Part shown: one piece after another, positions 8,946-16,819 of the stretch
Numbering within the stretch: position 1 is the first letter of the stretch
Layout: the number at the start of each line of letters is the position of its first letter
Assembly: GCF_025291715.1 (NCBI RefSeq)
Contig: NZ_JAMBIZ010000013.1
Location: 1 to 64,000, forward strand
Origin: Metasolibacillus sp.
Lineage (GTDB): Bacteria; Bacillota; Bacilli; Bacillales_A; Planococcaceae
Reading direction: 5' to 3'
Length of the DNA stretch: 64,000 bases
Position numbers and translations under genes: made by a program
Notes under the pieces: model-generated
Told to the model about the DNA's origin: nothing
Seen by the model: only the letters and a program-made list of their open reading frames with translations
The model's database searches: none

Positions 8946-9935
8946 CTATTCGATTCGACTTGATTCTTCTCCATTACTGTATCGGTCTATTAATGGCAAT
9001 TCTTCACTTTGCAATGATGTTGTGACATGTCTCCACTCTTGATTAGCAAGTCTGTTAGATTGTTCATAATAGTAATTTGAAATTCCTATTGCTATAGACT
9101 CAAATGCAGTCGAATTACTATCTTCCATGATTACTCTCTTCAATTGCCCCTCGTTTTTTAAATCTGCTGTTTCTAATTTTCCTGAAGTCGGGTTTCTATA
9201 TTTTACTTTTACAGATGCAATATTATCATTCTCCATGTCTATAGCTTGTAAAAAGTTGATAAGTTCATCGAATTCCATAGGGCTATTTCTATATCTTCCT
9301 TGCCCTAAATTTATAGTAGCAATATTTGCACCTATTTCTCTAAATGATTCCGCAGTGGAATTTATTGCTGAGGTGATAGATTGAATTTTATTCCCCTCTG
9401 AGTTAAATAAATTAGATAGACCTGTCATTAAATCTAATTTTATTTCAATGCCACGTATATCATTAGAACTTCTTATTTTTTGGAAAGACCCCTCAGTTTC
9501 TATAGGAATCATTTCAAAATACCATCCTCCGCTTGTAGGGAGAAATGCATTTAAATATCTTTCAATATGTTTTGGTCGTGCACCAAAATGATTATATTCA
9601 ATAACAGCTAGATGGTAATCTGGAATAAACAAGCACGTTGTTAATTCCAATACATCTCCTGCAATCTCCTTTTTTTCATCAGTTCCTCTTCTTCCAGTAA
9701 AAGGCTTTTTATCTCGATAATTAGCAAAACCAACCAATCTGTCCATACTGTTATTATTAGGATTCATATTAGGTAAGAGCATTTCAATTAAAGAATATTC
9801 ACCATGCGAATTATGGACATACCTTTTTCCTTCATCCAAAGAAATAATACCATCGAGAAAATCAGATACTGATATACTTGTATACCCTCTATTATTTTTA
9901 AGAAACACGTTGAAAAATTGAATAGTAGTTGCCAT
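8946..9935 (-). CDS. Cytosolic protein, first gene of the unrecognised two-gene unit
   Basis: A 329-residue soluble protein with no signal or membrane segment. It opens with a beta strand (TTIQFFNVFLKNN), then a DVLELTTCLFIPDYHLAVIEYNHFGARPKHIERYLNAFL core, and a C-terminal half with alternating helices and strands (VKVKYRNPTSGKLETADLKN). The core vaguely recalls uncharacterised DUF6731-like proteins, which I cannot verify. AGGGGG precedes the ATG at 9935. It has its own promoter (9974-10001) and lies in an island with an integrase remnant and tRNA-Arg. A nuclease or sensor role would be speculation. Confidence 0.75.
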   Translation of the reverse strand: MATTIQFFNVFLKNNRGYTSISVSDFLDGIISLDEGKRYVHNSHGEYSLIEMLLPNMNPNNNSMDRLVGFANYRDKKPFTGRRGTDEKKEIAGDVLELTTCLFIPDYHLAVIEYNHFGARPKHIERYLNAFLPTSGGWYFEMIPIETEGSFQKIRSSNDIRGIEIKLDLMTGLSNLFNSEGNKIQSITSAINSTAESFREIGANIATINLGQGRYRNSPMEFDELINFLQAIDMENDNIASVKVKYRNPTSGKLETADLKNEGQLKRVIMEDSNSTAFESIAIGISNYYYEQSNRLANQEWRHVTTSLQSEELPLIDRYSNGEESSRIE

Positions 9936-9973
9936 TTTTTCATCCCCCTAAATCATCGACAATTTTATACAAA

Positions 9974-10001
9974 ATTATACTAGATAATCCAAGGGAATCA
10001 A
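9974..10001 (-). promoter_or_regulatory. Promoter of the two-gene unit
   Basis: On the minus strand TTGATT, a 16-base spacer, TATAAT, about 40 bases before the ATG at 9935. Confidence 0.55.
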
Positions 10002-10016
10002 AGAAAATATAAATAA

Positions 10017-10028
10017 GAACTTGTGTTC
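10017..10028. promoter_or_regulatory. SOS-box-like palindrome (GAAC-N4-GTTC)
   Basis: GAACTTGTGTTC fits the LexA/DinR core GAAC-N4-GTTC of Bacillus; the outermost C and G of the full box are A and T here. It lies 16 bases upstream of the -35 of the two-gene unit. Regulation by LexA is inference. Confidence 0.35.
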
Positions 10029-10070
10029 TCATTTTATCATACATCGAATTACATGTAAATAGTTATCATG

Positions 10071-10104
10071 AAAAAACATCGACCAAGGGGTTAGTCGATG
10101 TTTT
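10071..10104 (-). terminator. Terminator after the phage-regulator fragment
   Basis: ACATCGAC and GTCGATGT pair perfectly, flanked by A and T runs; on the minus strand six T follow. Confidence 0.75.
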
Positions 10105-10170
10105 CATAATTTGTCGATACTAGCATATTATCACGGTCACATTGCCCCTGTGAATGTCCTCGAATTGCTC

Positions 10171-10398
10171 TTATCCAAGCTTTAGACCATACACACCGAA
10201 CAAAAGTGTGGAAAGGTGCTCTGCTGCTGTATCTATCAATTTGTACACTGTACGATTATTTATTTCATAATGGTCTGCAATGGTTGAAATTTGCATGCAT
10301 TTTACATATCGTTTGTGTAAAATTTCGTAATTTTTACTTTCTTCGCGCTCACAAATATAAGCTAAGGCCTCTAAAGCCCTATCAAGATGTTTCACCAT
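10171..10398 (-). CDS. Phage late-regulator-like fragment (ArpU/RinA style)
   Basis: A 75-residue frame whose C-terminal half (YVKCMQISTIADHYEINNRTVYKLIDTAAEHL) is a sigma-like helix-turn-helix as in ArpU-type phage transcription regulators, normally about 130-150 residues. The N-terminal half of such a protein is missing and no convincing ribosome site precedes the ATG, so it is probably a truncated remnant. Family recognition is by pattern only. Confidence 0.5.
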   Translation of the reverse strand: MVKHLDRALEALAYICEREESKNYEILHKRYVKCMQISTIADHYEINNRTVYKLIDTAAEHLSTLLFGVYGLKLG

Positions 10399-10426
10399 CT
10401 CTATTGTACTAGCAGCTTTATGTAAT

Positions 10427-10450
10427 AAAAAAACACCCCGGAGGATGTTT
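10427..10450 (-). terminator. Terminator overlapping the end of the 63-residue ORF
   Basis: AAACACCC and GGATGTTT form a short stem; the minus strand continues with seven T. Confidence 0.6.
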
Positions 10451-10640
10451 AGTCTTTGTACTTATCCAAATAATCTGCTTCATTTACTAAATAAATATCT
10501 GGCATTGACTTATTTTCTGAATCTACGAAATGAAGAATTGAAGCTACCCTCGACGATTGTGTATATTTGAGATTAGCTTTTTTTGTTGTAGATATTGCAG
10601 ACTCCAATTTTTTAAATAAATCACCGCTTAGAATAACCAC
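10449..10640 (-). CDS. Small hypothetical protein in the decayed island
   Basis: A 63-residue frame beginning with GTG. A very strong GAGGAGG lies directly before it, though only one base separates it from the GTG, so the true start may be a few codons inside. It ends in its own terminator. The product is a soluble, charged protein of unknown function, perhaps a phage or island gene by context. Confidence 0.45.
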   Translation of the reverse strand: MVILSGDLFKKLESAISTTKKANLKYTQSSRVASILHFVDSENKSMPDIYLVNEADYLDKYKD

Positions 10641-10701
10641 ACCTCCTCTGCTGAGAGGGTATGAGTACTCTATTTCTCCTAACGGTGGATACCCACCTTG
10701 A

Positions 10702-11445
10702 TATGATCAAAGTAAAACAAAAGCAACTGTCCAAAAATTAAACACTCGCATCAGGGCTTGTGTAAAAGATGCTATAGATGACGGTTATATCCCTGTAGAC
10801 TTTACACGTAAGGTTGAAATTACAGCAACTAAAGCAGCGAAAAAAGATAGTGAAAAACATTTAGACTATCAAGAAAGCCTACAGGCGTATAACGAACTTT
10901 TCAATCGGCTCAACCGCAGCACTGACACGTATCATTTATTAATGGGACTCGTAGGAGGTCTACGATATGGTGAGTTGGTTGGCTTAACGCCTGATTGCTT
11001 CAACTTTAAAAAAATCAAATTTATATTCATCGAGCGTGGACTATAAAGAAGGATCTGGCTTCGTTGATTTAAAAAATACAAGTTCAGAACGTACAATTTC
11101 AATCGATAAGAAAGTAATGAATTTAAAAAAATTATTTTAGCTATGCCTGAAAATCCATTTAATCTAATTTTTTATCGCCCTACATCGGTTAAGGTAATTA
11201 CAAACGAAGGAGCTAACAAAGTACTTAAAGGGATGTTATCCGATTTAGACATTGATTCAATCACAGCTCATGGATTACGTCATACTCATGCAAGTGTATT
11301 ACTTTATAAAGGGGCAAATATTCACTCAGCTTCAAAACGACTAGGACATGCAACTATTCAAACAACATTGGATCATTACTCGCATGTTCTGAAAAAGATG
11401 GAAGAGCGTGATGAATTAATTGCGGTGAATGTCTATGTACAATAA
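10702..11445 (+). pseudogene. Frameshifted tyrosine integrase (phage/island type)
   Basis: Three frames joined give one integrase catalytic domain. Frame one reads from 10702 (YDQSKTKATVQKLNTRIRA) through VGGLRYGELVGLTPD, which carries the first catalytic Arg, and stops at the TAA at 11044. A second frame continues KEGSGFVDLKNTSSERTI to a TAG at about 11140. A third, 11143-11445, holds HGLRHTHASVLLYKG (His, Arg, His) and the LDHYSHV Tyr nucleophile. The N-terminal part is missing behind an in-frame TGA. At least two frameshifts make it inactive. Its end lies about 140 bases from tRNA-Arg, the usual attachment position. Confidence 0.88.
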
Positions 11446-11507
11446 GCTATTTAGCGTGCTCACCTTGTATACCTAAATTCAAAAACCTATCGTATTCCAA
11501 GAAAAGC

Positions 11508-11551
11508 AAAAGACGTTGAAACATTGATATATCAACATTTCTAACGTCTTT
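11508..11551 (-). terminator. Long hairpin, probable terminator of tRNA-Arg
   Basis: AAAGACGTT and AACGTCTTT arms plus inner pairs around TTGATATATCAA form a 44-base hairpin. The minus strand continues with a T-rich stretch, fitting the end of the tRNA transcript. Confidence 0.55.
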
Positions 11552-11587
11552 AAAATCACTCTCTGACCTGTGATTTTTGATTAAAAA

Positions 11588-11661
11588 CGTCCCCAGTAGG
11601 ATTCGAACCTACGACCGCGAGCTTAGAAGGCCCGTGCTCTATCCAGCTGAGCTATGGAGAC
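11588..11661 (-). tRNA. tRNA-Arg (anticodon TCT)
   Basis: On the minus strand the seven-base acceptor arms GTCTCCA and TGGGGAC pair; D-arm AGCTCAGCTGGATAGAGC, anticodon stem CGGGC/GCTCG with loop CTTCTAA giving anticodon TCT (reads AGA), and T-arm GTTCGAATC are all present. The CCA end is not encoded. The frameshifted integrase lies on its 3' side, so this gene is the likely integration site of the island. Confidence 0.96.
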
Positions 11662-11744
11662 AGTTGCTTTAATAACGCAATTGGTATTAAAGACAATATT
11701 TATTATATGAATAAAGCGTTATAAAGTCAACACAATTTTAAAAA

Positions 11745-12251
11745 TTAGTGGCGATTAAAATGCAGTGTTTCAAATAGCTCACCTTGGCGTGTAAAGCATT
11801 CGACTTTATATGCCTCTGGTTGAACGTTTAGGACGACATAGCTTTGCTCACGGCGTCCTCTTGGCATTAATAGGCTGCCCGGGTTGATGAATAGGATGTC
11901 ATCAATCATTTCAGCACCAAGTACATGTGAATGACCGAAGCAGCAAATATTCGCACCTAGCTCTTTAGCGCGATACGATAAGGCTAGTAAGGATGACTTC
12001 ACTTGAAATAAGTGCCCATGTGTGACATATATTTTTACATGACCATGAATGATGACATCTTCATCGGGAAAGCAATTGTCTGTATAATCGCAATTGCCGC
12101 GCACACGGACGACATCTGCTAAATTTGGATGGTCATATGATAACTCACTGTCACCACAATGAATAACAATATCGCTATCTTCCTGCTGGTTGCGCACGAG
12201 GCGAATCACTTCCGCATCGCCATGCGTGTCGCTCATTACTAGTATTTTCAT
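11745..12251 (-). CDS. ysnB: YfcE/MJ0936-type metallophosphoesterase (YsnB)
   Basis: A 168-residue calcineurin-like phosphoesterase: MSDTHGD at the N-terminus, HCGDSE, VRGNCDY, THGH and GHSHV metal ligands are all seen. Family members hydrolyse phosphodiesters in vitro; the natural substrate is unknown. GGGGG precedes the ATG. It is the last gene of rph-rdgB-ysnB, the same order as in B. subtilis. Confidence 0.93.
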   Translation of the reverse strand: MKILVMSDTHGDAEVIRLVRNQQEDSDIVIHCGDSELSYDHPNLADVVRVRGNCDYTDNCFPDEDVIIHGHVKIYVTHGHLFQVKSSLLALSYRAKELGANICCFGHSHVLGAEMIDDILFINPGSLLMPRGRREQSYVVLNVQPEAYKVECFTRQGELFETLHFNRH

Positions 12252-12276
12252 ATTTGCTGCCCCCTTGTCATGTCAA

Positions 12277-12870
12277 TTAAATTAACGTTGGAAGTACATC
12301 CGCTAATTTGCGAATGGCGTTACCACGGTGCGAAATGGCACCTTTTTCTTCTGGAGAAAGCTCAGCCATTGCACGCTGTAATTGTGGTACGTAAAAGATT
12401 GGATCATAGCCGAAGCCATTTGTACCGCGCTTGTCCTCCAAAATAACCCCTTCACAAGTGCCAAACACTGTATATGTTTCTAATTGTGGACCTGCTACTG
12501 CTAACGCACAACAGAAGCGTGCTGTACGCTGTTCTTCTGGTACACCTTGAAGCTTTTCTAATACTTTGATGATATTTGCCTCGTCATCATGATCGCCTGC
12601 ATAGCGTGCTGAATAAACGCCTGGCTCGCCGTTCAATGCGTCAATCGCTAAGCCGCTATCATCTGCAATAACAAGCATTTGTAAGGCTTCTGCTAATGCC
12701 TCTGCCTTTAAAATTGCATTTTCCTCAAATGTTGTACCAGTTTCCTCAATTTCCATATCAGGTGCTACATCAAACATTGTGACAACTTCATAGCCAAGCG
12801 GTGTGAATAGCGCTTCAAAATCCTTCGCCTTGCCTTTATTTTTTGTTGCAATTACTACTTGTTTCGTCAT
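12277..12870 (-). CDS. rdgB: XTP/dITP pyrophosphatase (RdgB/Ham1)
   Basis: A 197-residue enzyme that cleaves non-canonical purine nucleotides (XTP, dITP) to monophosphates and keeps them out of DNA. Seen: the substrate loop ATKNKGK near residue 8, the metal site ADDSGL with the following [10 protein letters not shown], and the C-terminal SHRGNA. Cytosolic. It starts six bases after the rph stop, so translation is probably coupled. Confidence 0.96.
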   Translation of the reverse strand: MTKQVVIATKNKGKAKDFEALFTPLGYEVVTMFDVAPDMEIEETGTTFEENAILKAEALAEALQMLVIADDSGLAIDALNGEPGVYSARYAGDHDDEANIIKVLEKLQGVPEEQRTARFCCALAVAGPQLETYTVFGTCEGVILEDKRGTNGFGYDPIFYVPQLQRAMAELSPEEKGAISHRGNAIRKLADVLPTLI

Positions 12871-12876
12871 ATGTGC

Positions 12877-13632
12877 TTACGCTTCCTTTCTCGCATCAAT
12901 CATTGCAGCTACAGCGCCTAATGCTTGTTTTTGGTGCACGATTAATTGTTGAATCCCCGCTTCACCTAACGCTAATAGCTCATTTAATTCTTGACGAGAA
13001 AATGTTGCCTCTTCACCAGTGCCTTGTACTTCAACAAAGCGACCTGCACCTGTCATGACAATATTCATGTCTACGAGTGCTGCCACATCTTCTACATAGT
13101 TTAAGTCTACTACAGCGCCAATCTCTTCGACAATTCCGACGCTCGTTGCAGCTAAATAGTCGATGATGGGAAACGTGTCAAATGGCTTGTCTTCACCTAG
13201 CTTAGCAATCGCTTGTGCCATTGCGACAAAAGCACCTGTAATGGATGCTGTACGTGTACCACCATCCGCCTGAATGACATCACAGTCAATCCATACTGTT
13301 TTCTCGCCTAGTGCTTCTAAATCGACAACAGCACGCAATGCACGCCCGATTAGGCGCTGTATTTCCATCGTCCGACCATTTATCTTACCGCGCGCTGATT
13401 CGCGCTGTGTACGCTGTGCTGTGGCTCTAGGAAGCATCGAATATTCAGCCGTAATCCAGCCTTTGCCTTGCCCTCTTAAAAAGCCTGGAACCTTCTCCTC
13501 TATTGTCGCTGTACAAATGACCTTTGTATTGCCTACTGTAATAAGGACAGAGCCTTCTGGATGTAGTAAATAATTTGTATCGATATGAATTGGGCGCAGC
13601 TCATGTACTGCCCTTTCGTCATGTCTAATCAT
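12877..13632 (-). CDS. rph: Ribonuclease PH
   Basis: A 251-residue phosphate-dependent 3'-5' exoribonuclease that trims tRNA 3' ends. The family signature [20 protein letters not shown] lies near residue 115 and SMLPRAT and RIGRALR-type segments precede it. Full family length with a strong AAGGAGG before the ATG. In B. subtilis gerM sits between racE and rph; here the two are separated only by a terminator. Confidence 0.97.
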   Translation of the reverse strand: MIRHDERAVHELRPIHIDTNYLLHPEGSVLITVGNTKVICTATIEEKVPGFLRGQGKGWITAEYSMLPRATAQRTQRESARGKINGRTMEIQRLIGRALRAVVDLEALGEKTVWIDCDVIQADGGTRTASITGAFVAMAQAIAKLGEDKPFDTFPIIDYLAATSVGIVEEIGAVVDLNYVEDVAALVDMNIVMTGAGRFVEVQGTGEEATFSRQELNELLALGEAGIQQLIVHQKQALGAVAAMIDARKEA

Positions 13633-13691
13633 GAAAATCCTCCTTTTTATTCGCGCACTAATCTTATCATATATTATGTACGCAAAAAAGG

Positions 13692-13726
13692 GGCAGCCCG
13701 AAAAGATACTACCTTTTCAGACTGCC
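13692..13726 (-). terminator. Terminator after glutamate racemase
   Basis: GGCAGCCCGAAAAG and CTTTTCAGACTGCC pair; on the minus strand CCCCTTTTTTG follows. Confidence 0.8.
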
Positions 13727-13738
13727 TTAGCTTTTGTA

Positions 13739-14533
13739 TTAAAACGCAATGCGTTGAATATTTAAATTTGGCTGCTCTAGCCATCTTTCAGCAATGGAAC
13801 GAAAAATAGGTACAGAGCCTGACGCAAAAAAAACATGCTGTGGCGCCAGTTTATTTGTACGCAATTGATTCGTATAAGTTAAAGTTTCCAGCACATGATA
13901 TGCGGTTTCTTCTGCTGATGATACAACATGTATACCTGCCCCTACTGCCGCCTCTATTTGCTTTTGGATAATTGGGTAATGTGTACAGCCTAAAATCACT
14001 GTATCGAAGCTTACATCCTTCAGCGGCTTTAAACCGTCCGCTACTAAATCATAAGAAAATTGACCCTCATACTCACCACTTTCCACAAGCGGTACAAATG
14101 TCGGGCAAGCGAGTGGCATAACTTTCACTTTTGTTGACAATGAGTGCAATGCTTTTTCGTAGGCAGCACTTTTTATGGTGCCTGCAGTAGCGAGGACAGC
14201 CACCTCATTGCGCTTCGTTCGTTTAATGGCAGCACGTGCACCAGCATTGATAACACCAATAACAGGTATTGATAGTTTTCTTTGCAGGCTTTCTAAAGCA
14301 ACCGCTGTTGCTGTGTTACAAGCAACGACTAGCATTTTAATATTCATTTTTTCTAAAGCTTTTGCCATTTGCCACGTAAATTGACGTACCTCTTGTTCTG
14401 TCCTTGGCCCATATGGACATCTAGCCGTATCGCCAATATAGTATATGCTTTCATTTGGGAGAAGCTTCATCATCGCCTTTGCAACTGTCAGCCCACCAAC
14501 GCCTGAATCAATGACACCGATAGGGGCATCCAT
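13739..14533 (-). CDS. racE: Glutamate racemase
   Basis: A 264-residue cofactor-free enzyme making D-glutamate for peptidoglycan. The first catalytic cysteine lies in VVACNTATA (near residue 73) and the second in ILGCTHYP (near 184); the N-terminal IGVIDSGVGGLTV and GDTARCPYG are standard. It follows the MarR gene by 16 bases, as racE follows ysmB in B. subtilis. Confidence 0.97.
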   Translation of the reverse strand: MDAPIGVIDSGVGGLTVAKAMMKLLPNESIYYIGDTARCPYGPRTEQEVRQFTWQMAKALEKMNIKMLVVACNTATAVALESLQRKLSIPVIGVINAGARAAIKRTKRNEVAVLATAGTIKSAAYEKALHSLSTKVKVMPLACPTFVPLVESGEYEGQFSYDLVADGLKPLKDVSFDTVILGCTHYPIIQKQIEAAVGAGIHVVSSAEETAYHVLETLTYTNQLRTNKLAPQHVFFASGSVPIFRSIAERWLEQPNLNIQRIAF

Positions 14534-14549
14534 ATAAACCGCCTCAATC

Positions 14550-14993
14550 CTATTTCATTTGTACATGTAGTTTTCTTAAAAGTCGCACTAAATCTGTCGC
14601 TTCTTCTACATCAAAATCTTCCATGATATTGCGCAAATAATGGCGACGTTGCTCAATTACTTCTTGAATAATTCGCTCTCCCTCAGGCAGTAAATGAATG
14701 CGCACAACACGTCGGTCTTGTTCATCGCGAACACGTTGTACAAGCTGGGCTTTCTCCATACGATCAACTAAATCTGTTGTCGTGCTAAAAGCTAAATACA
14801 TTTTAGTGGATAAATCACCAATCGTCATATCGCCTGCTTCTCCCAACCATTGTAGTGCTACAAACTGCGGAGGTGTTATTGTATAGTTACTTAAAATTTC
14901 GCGACCTTTTTGCTTCACCAAGTGTGAAATAAAGCGTAGTTCTTTTTCTATAGTCGCTATAGAGTCAGCACTGTGTTTTTCATTATTATGCAT
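14550..14993 (-). CDS. ysmB: MarR-family regulator (YsmB)
   Basis: A 147-residue winged-helix protein: the recognition region is MTIGDLSTKMYLAFSTTTDLVDRMEKAQLV followed by the wing VQRVRDEQDRRVVRIHL. It has the position of ysmB between gerE and racE in B. subtilis. Ligand and targets are not known. AGGAG precedes the ATG at suitable distance. Confidence 0.9.
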   Translation of the reverse strand: MHNNEKHSADSIATIEKELRFISHLVKQKGREILSNYTITPPQFVALQWLGEAGDMTIGDLSTKMYLAFSTTTDLVDRMEKAQLVQRVRDEQDRRVVRIHLLPEGERIIQEVIEQRRHYLRNIMEDFDVEEATDLVRLLRKLHVQMK

Positions 14994-15060
14994 ATTACAA
15001 GATCACTCCTAACAACAATTCATAGCTCTATTTTGAGGTTTTTTGAGGAAAATAGCAAGC

Positions 15061-15288
15061 TTACGTTCCGTTTAACTTCAATTCTTGTAAGCGTAACAGC
15101 TCGATTAATGCTTGTGTTCTACTTGAAACACCCAATTTTTGTATCGTATTGGAAATATGATTGCGAACTGTTTTTTCGCTAATAGCAAGCTTCTCTGAAA
15201 TTTCCTTTGTCGAATAATCTTCAATTAATAGTTGAAATATTTCACGCTCTCGTTTCGTTAATAATAAGCGTGATTGTGAGTTCCCCAT
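15061..15288 (-). CDS. gerE: Spore regulator GerE (LuxR-type HTH)
   Basis: A 75-residue protein that is almost only a LuxR-type helix-turn-helix (LLTKREREIFQLLIEDYST, then KEISEKLAISEKTVRNHISN). In B. subtilis GerE is the last mother-cell regulator, acting with sigma-K on coat genes. I start at the ATG at 15288, which has AGGAGGG upstream and gives the family length; the longer frame to 15339 adds 17 residues without a ribosome site. Placement between ysmA and ysmB supports the name. Confidence 0.95.
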   Translation of the reverse strand: MGNSQSRLLLTKREREIFQLLIEDYSTKEISEKLAISEKTVRNHISNTIQKLGVSSRTQALIELLRLQELKLNGT

Positions 15289-15358
15289 GTTATAACACCC
15301 TCCTATCCTGTTCTTTGTAAAATATGTGAACAGGAGCATTACGGTGAGGGCGATTTCA

Positions 15359-15805
15359 CTACTTTGTCAGCATTAGTTTTTTGGTATGGTCTGTCCATGC
15401 TTGTGCTCTGCCAGTTTGACGGTTTATTTGTACAATAGTACCTCGTCCTGTAAACACTGGCACACCTTTTTCATTTTTGGCTAAATAGTGAACATCCACA
15501 GAGCTGGAGCCTACTTTTGCAGCCTTCACAAAAATTCGCAAGCGCTCATCGAAAAATACTTGCTGTAAAAAATCACATTGCAAATCAGCAACGACAGGAA
15601 TTGTTTCACTATTTGGTGAAACCCAATCAGCCATTAAGCCAAGCGATTGTAAATATTCGATACGTGCCATTTCAAAATAAGTAAATGGCACCGTATTATT
15701 TAAATGTCCATACATATCCGTCTCACTAAAACGTACCTTTACTTCTACCGAAAATCGGAATTCCTCCATCCACTGCTCTGCGTTATCAATATATACTGCT
15801 CGCAT
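15359..15805 (-). CDS. ysmA: Hotdog-fold acyl-CoA thioesterase (YsmA)
   Basis: A 148-residue protein of the 4-hydroxybenzoyl-CoA thioesterase-like hotdog family: VRFSETDMYGHLNNTVPFTYFEMARIEYL carries the Asp and His-Leu-Asn active-site pattern. Likely hydrolyses an acyl-CoA; the substrate is open. GGGGGAG precedes the ATG. Same neighbour as in B. subtilis. Confidence 0.88.
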   Translation of the reverse strand: MRAVYIDNAEQWMEEFRFSVEVKVRFSETDMYGHLNNTVPFTYFEMARIEYLQSLGLMADWVSPNSETIPVVADLQCDFLQQVFFDERLRIFVKAAKVGSSSVDVHYLAKNEKGVPVFTGRGTIVQINRQTGRAQAWTDHTKKLMLTK

Positions 15806-16002
15806 AAAAACTCCCCCTTGTATAATGAATACCTATTCATTATAGCATAAAAAATTGAAGAATATAGTAATCACTATAAGTTGAAACTGACATGCAAAAT
15901 GGCACATGGTATTGCTGTTTTCCTTTGCCCTAGCTAAGCACTGTGATTTTTTTAAAGAATTGATTTTTATTTTGTCGACTGTAGCTTTCTACACATTAAA
16001 AA

Positions 16003-16035
16003 ACCATCCAAAAGCACTTATGCTTTCGGATGGCT
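16003..16035 (-). terminator. Terminator of the sdhCAB operon
   Basis: AACCATCCAAAAGC and GCTTTCGGATGG form a stem; on the minus strand TTTTTT follows. Confidence 0.8.
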
Positions 16036-16040
16036 CCTTA

Positions 16041-16817
16041 TTAGTCTACCATATGGTCAGAACCGAAGAAGTTCTTGAACATTTGTACAGTCGCAGCACG
16101 GTTAAGTGCAGCGATTGAAGTTGTTAAAGGAATACCTTTTGGACATGCAGCTACACAGTTTTGTGAGTTACCGCAGTTTGCTAAACCGCCATCGCCCATA
16201 ATTGCAGCTAAACGCTCATCTTTATTCATTGCACCTGTTGGGTGTGTGTTGAATAAGCGAACTTGTGATAATGGTGCTGGTCCGATAAACGAAGCTTTTT
16301 CAGATACGTTTGGACATGCTTCCATACATACACCACATGTCATACATTTTGATAATTCGTAAGCCCATTGACGTTTGCGCTCTGGCATACGTGGACCTTC
16401 ACCTAAGTCATACGTACCATCGATTGGCACCCATGCTTTTACCTTTTTCAAGGCGTTGAACATACGGCTACGGTCAACCTGTAAGTCACGAACAACAGGG
16501 AAAGTTTTCATTGGCTCTAAACGAATTGGTTGCGTTAATTTATCAACTAATGCCGAGCAAGATTGCTGTGGACGACCGTTAATAACCATCGAACATGCAC
16601 CACAAACTTCCTCTAAGCAGTTCATATCCCAAGTAACAGGTGTTGTTTCTTTTCCATCAGCTGTTACAGGGTATCTTTGAATATGCATTAATGCCGAAAT
16701 TACGTTCATACCTGGACGGTAAGGTACGCTAAATTTCTCTTCACGTGTTGGACCATTTTCCGTATCTTGACGGACAATAATCAATTCAACTGTTTTGCCA
16801 GTGTTTACTGCTTCCAT
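16041..16817 (-). CDS. sdhB: Succinate dehydrogenase iron-sulfur subunit
   Basis: A 258-residue subunit that passes electrons from FAD to the haem subunit. Cysteine motifs for the three clusters are visible: CLEEVCGACSMVINGRPQQSC (2Fe-2S), CMTCGVCMEACP (4Fe-4S) and CGNSQNCVAACPKG (second cluster group). Cytosolic, bound to the membrane through SdhC. Last gene of the operon, two bases after sdhA. Confidence 0.97.
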   Translation of the reverse strand: MEAVNTGKTVELIIVRQDTENGPTREEKFSVPYRPGMNVISALMHIQRYPVTADGKETTPVTWDMNCLEEVCGACSMVINGRPQQSCSALVDKLTQPIRLEPMKTFPVVRDLQVDRSRMFNALKKVKAWVPIDGTYDLGEGPRMPERKRQWAYELSKCMTCGVCMEACPNVSEKASFIGPAPLSQVRLFNTHPTGAMNKDERLAAIMGDGGLANCGNSQNCVAACPKGIPLTTSIAALNRAATVQMFKNFFGSDHMVD

Positions 16818-16819
16818 TA

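Noticed and set aside
8228-9935. Assignment of the two-gene unit to Kiwa (KwaA/KwaB)
   Set aside because: Gene order is reversed and I see no DUF4868-like motif that I can defend; only the general architecture agrees.
7877-11661. Direct repeat of the tRNA-Arg 3' end as the far attachment site
   Set aside because: I looked for a second copy of the tRNA 3' end to the left and found none; the island border remains open.
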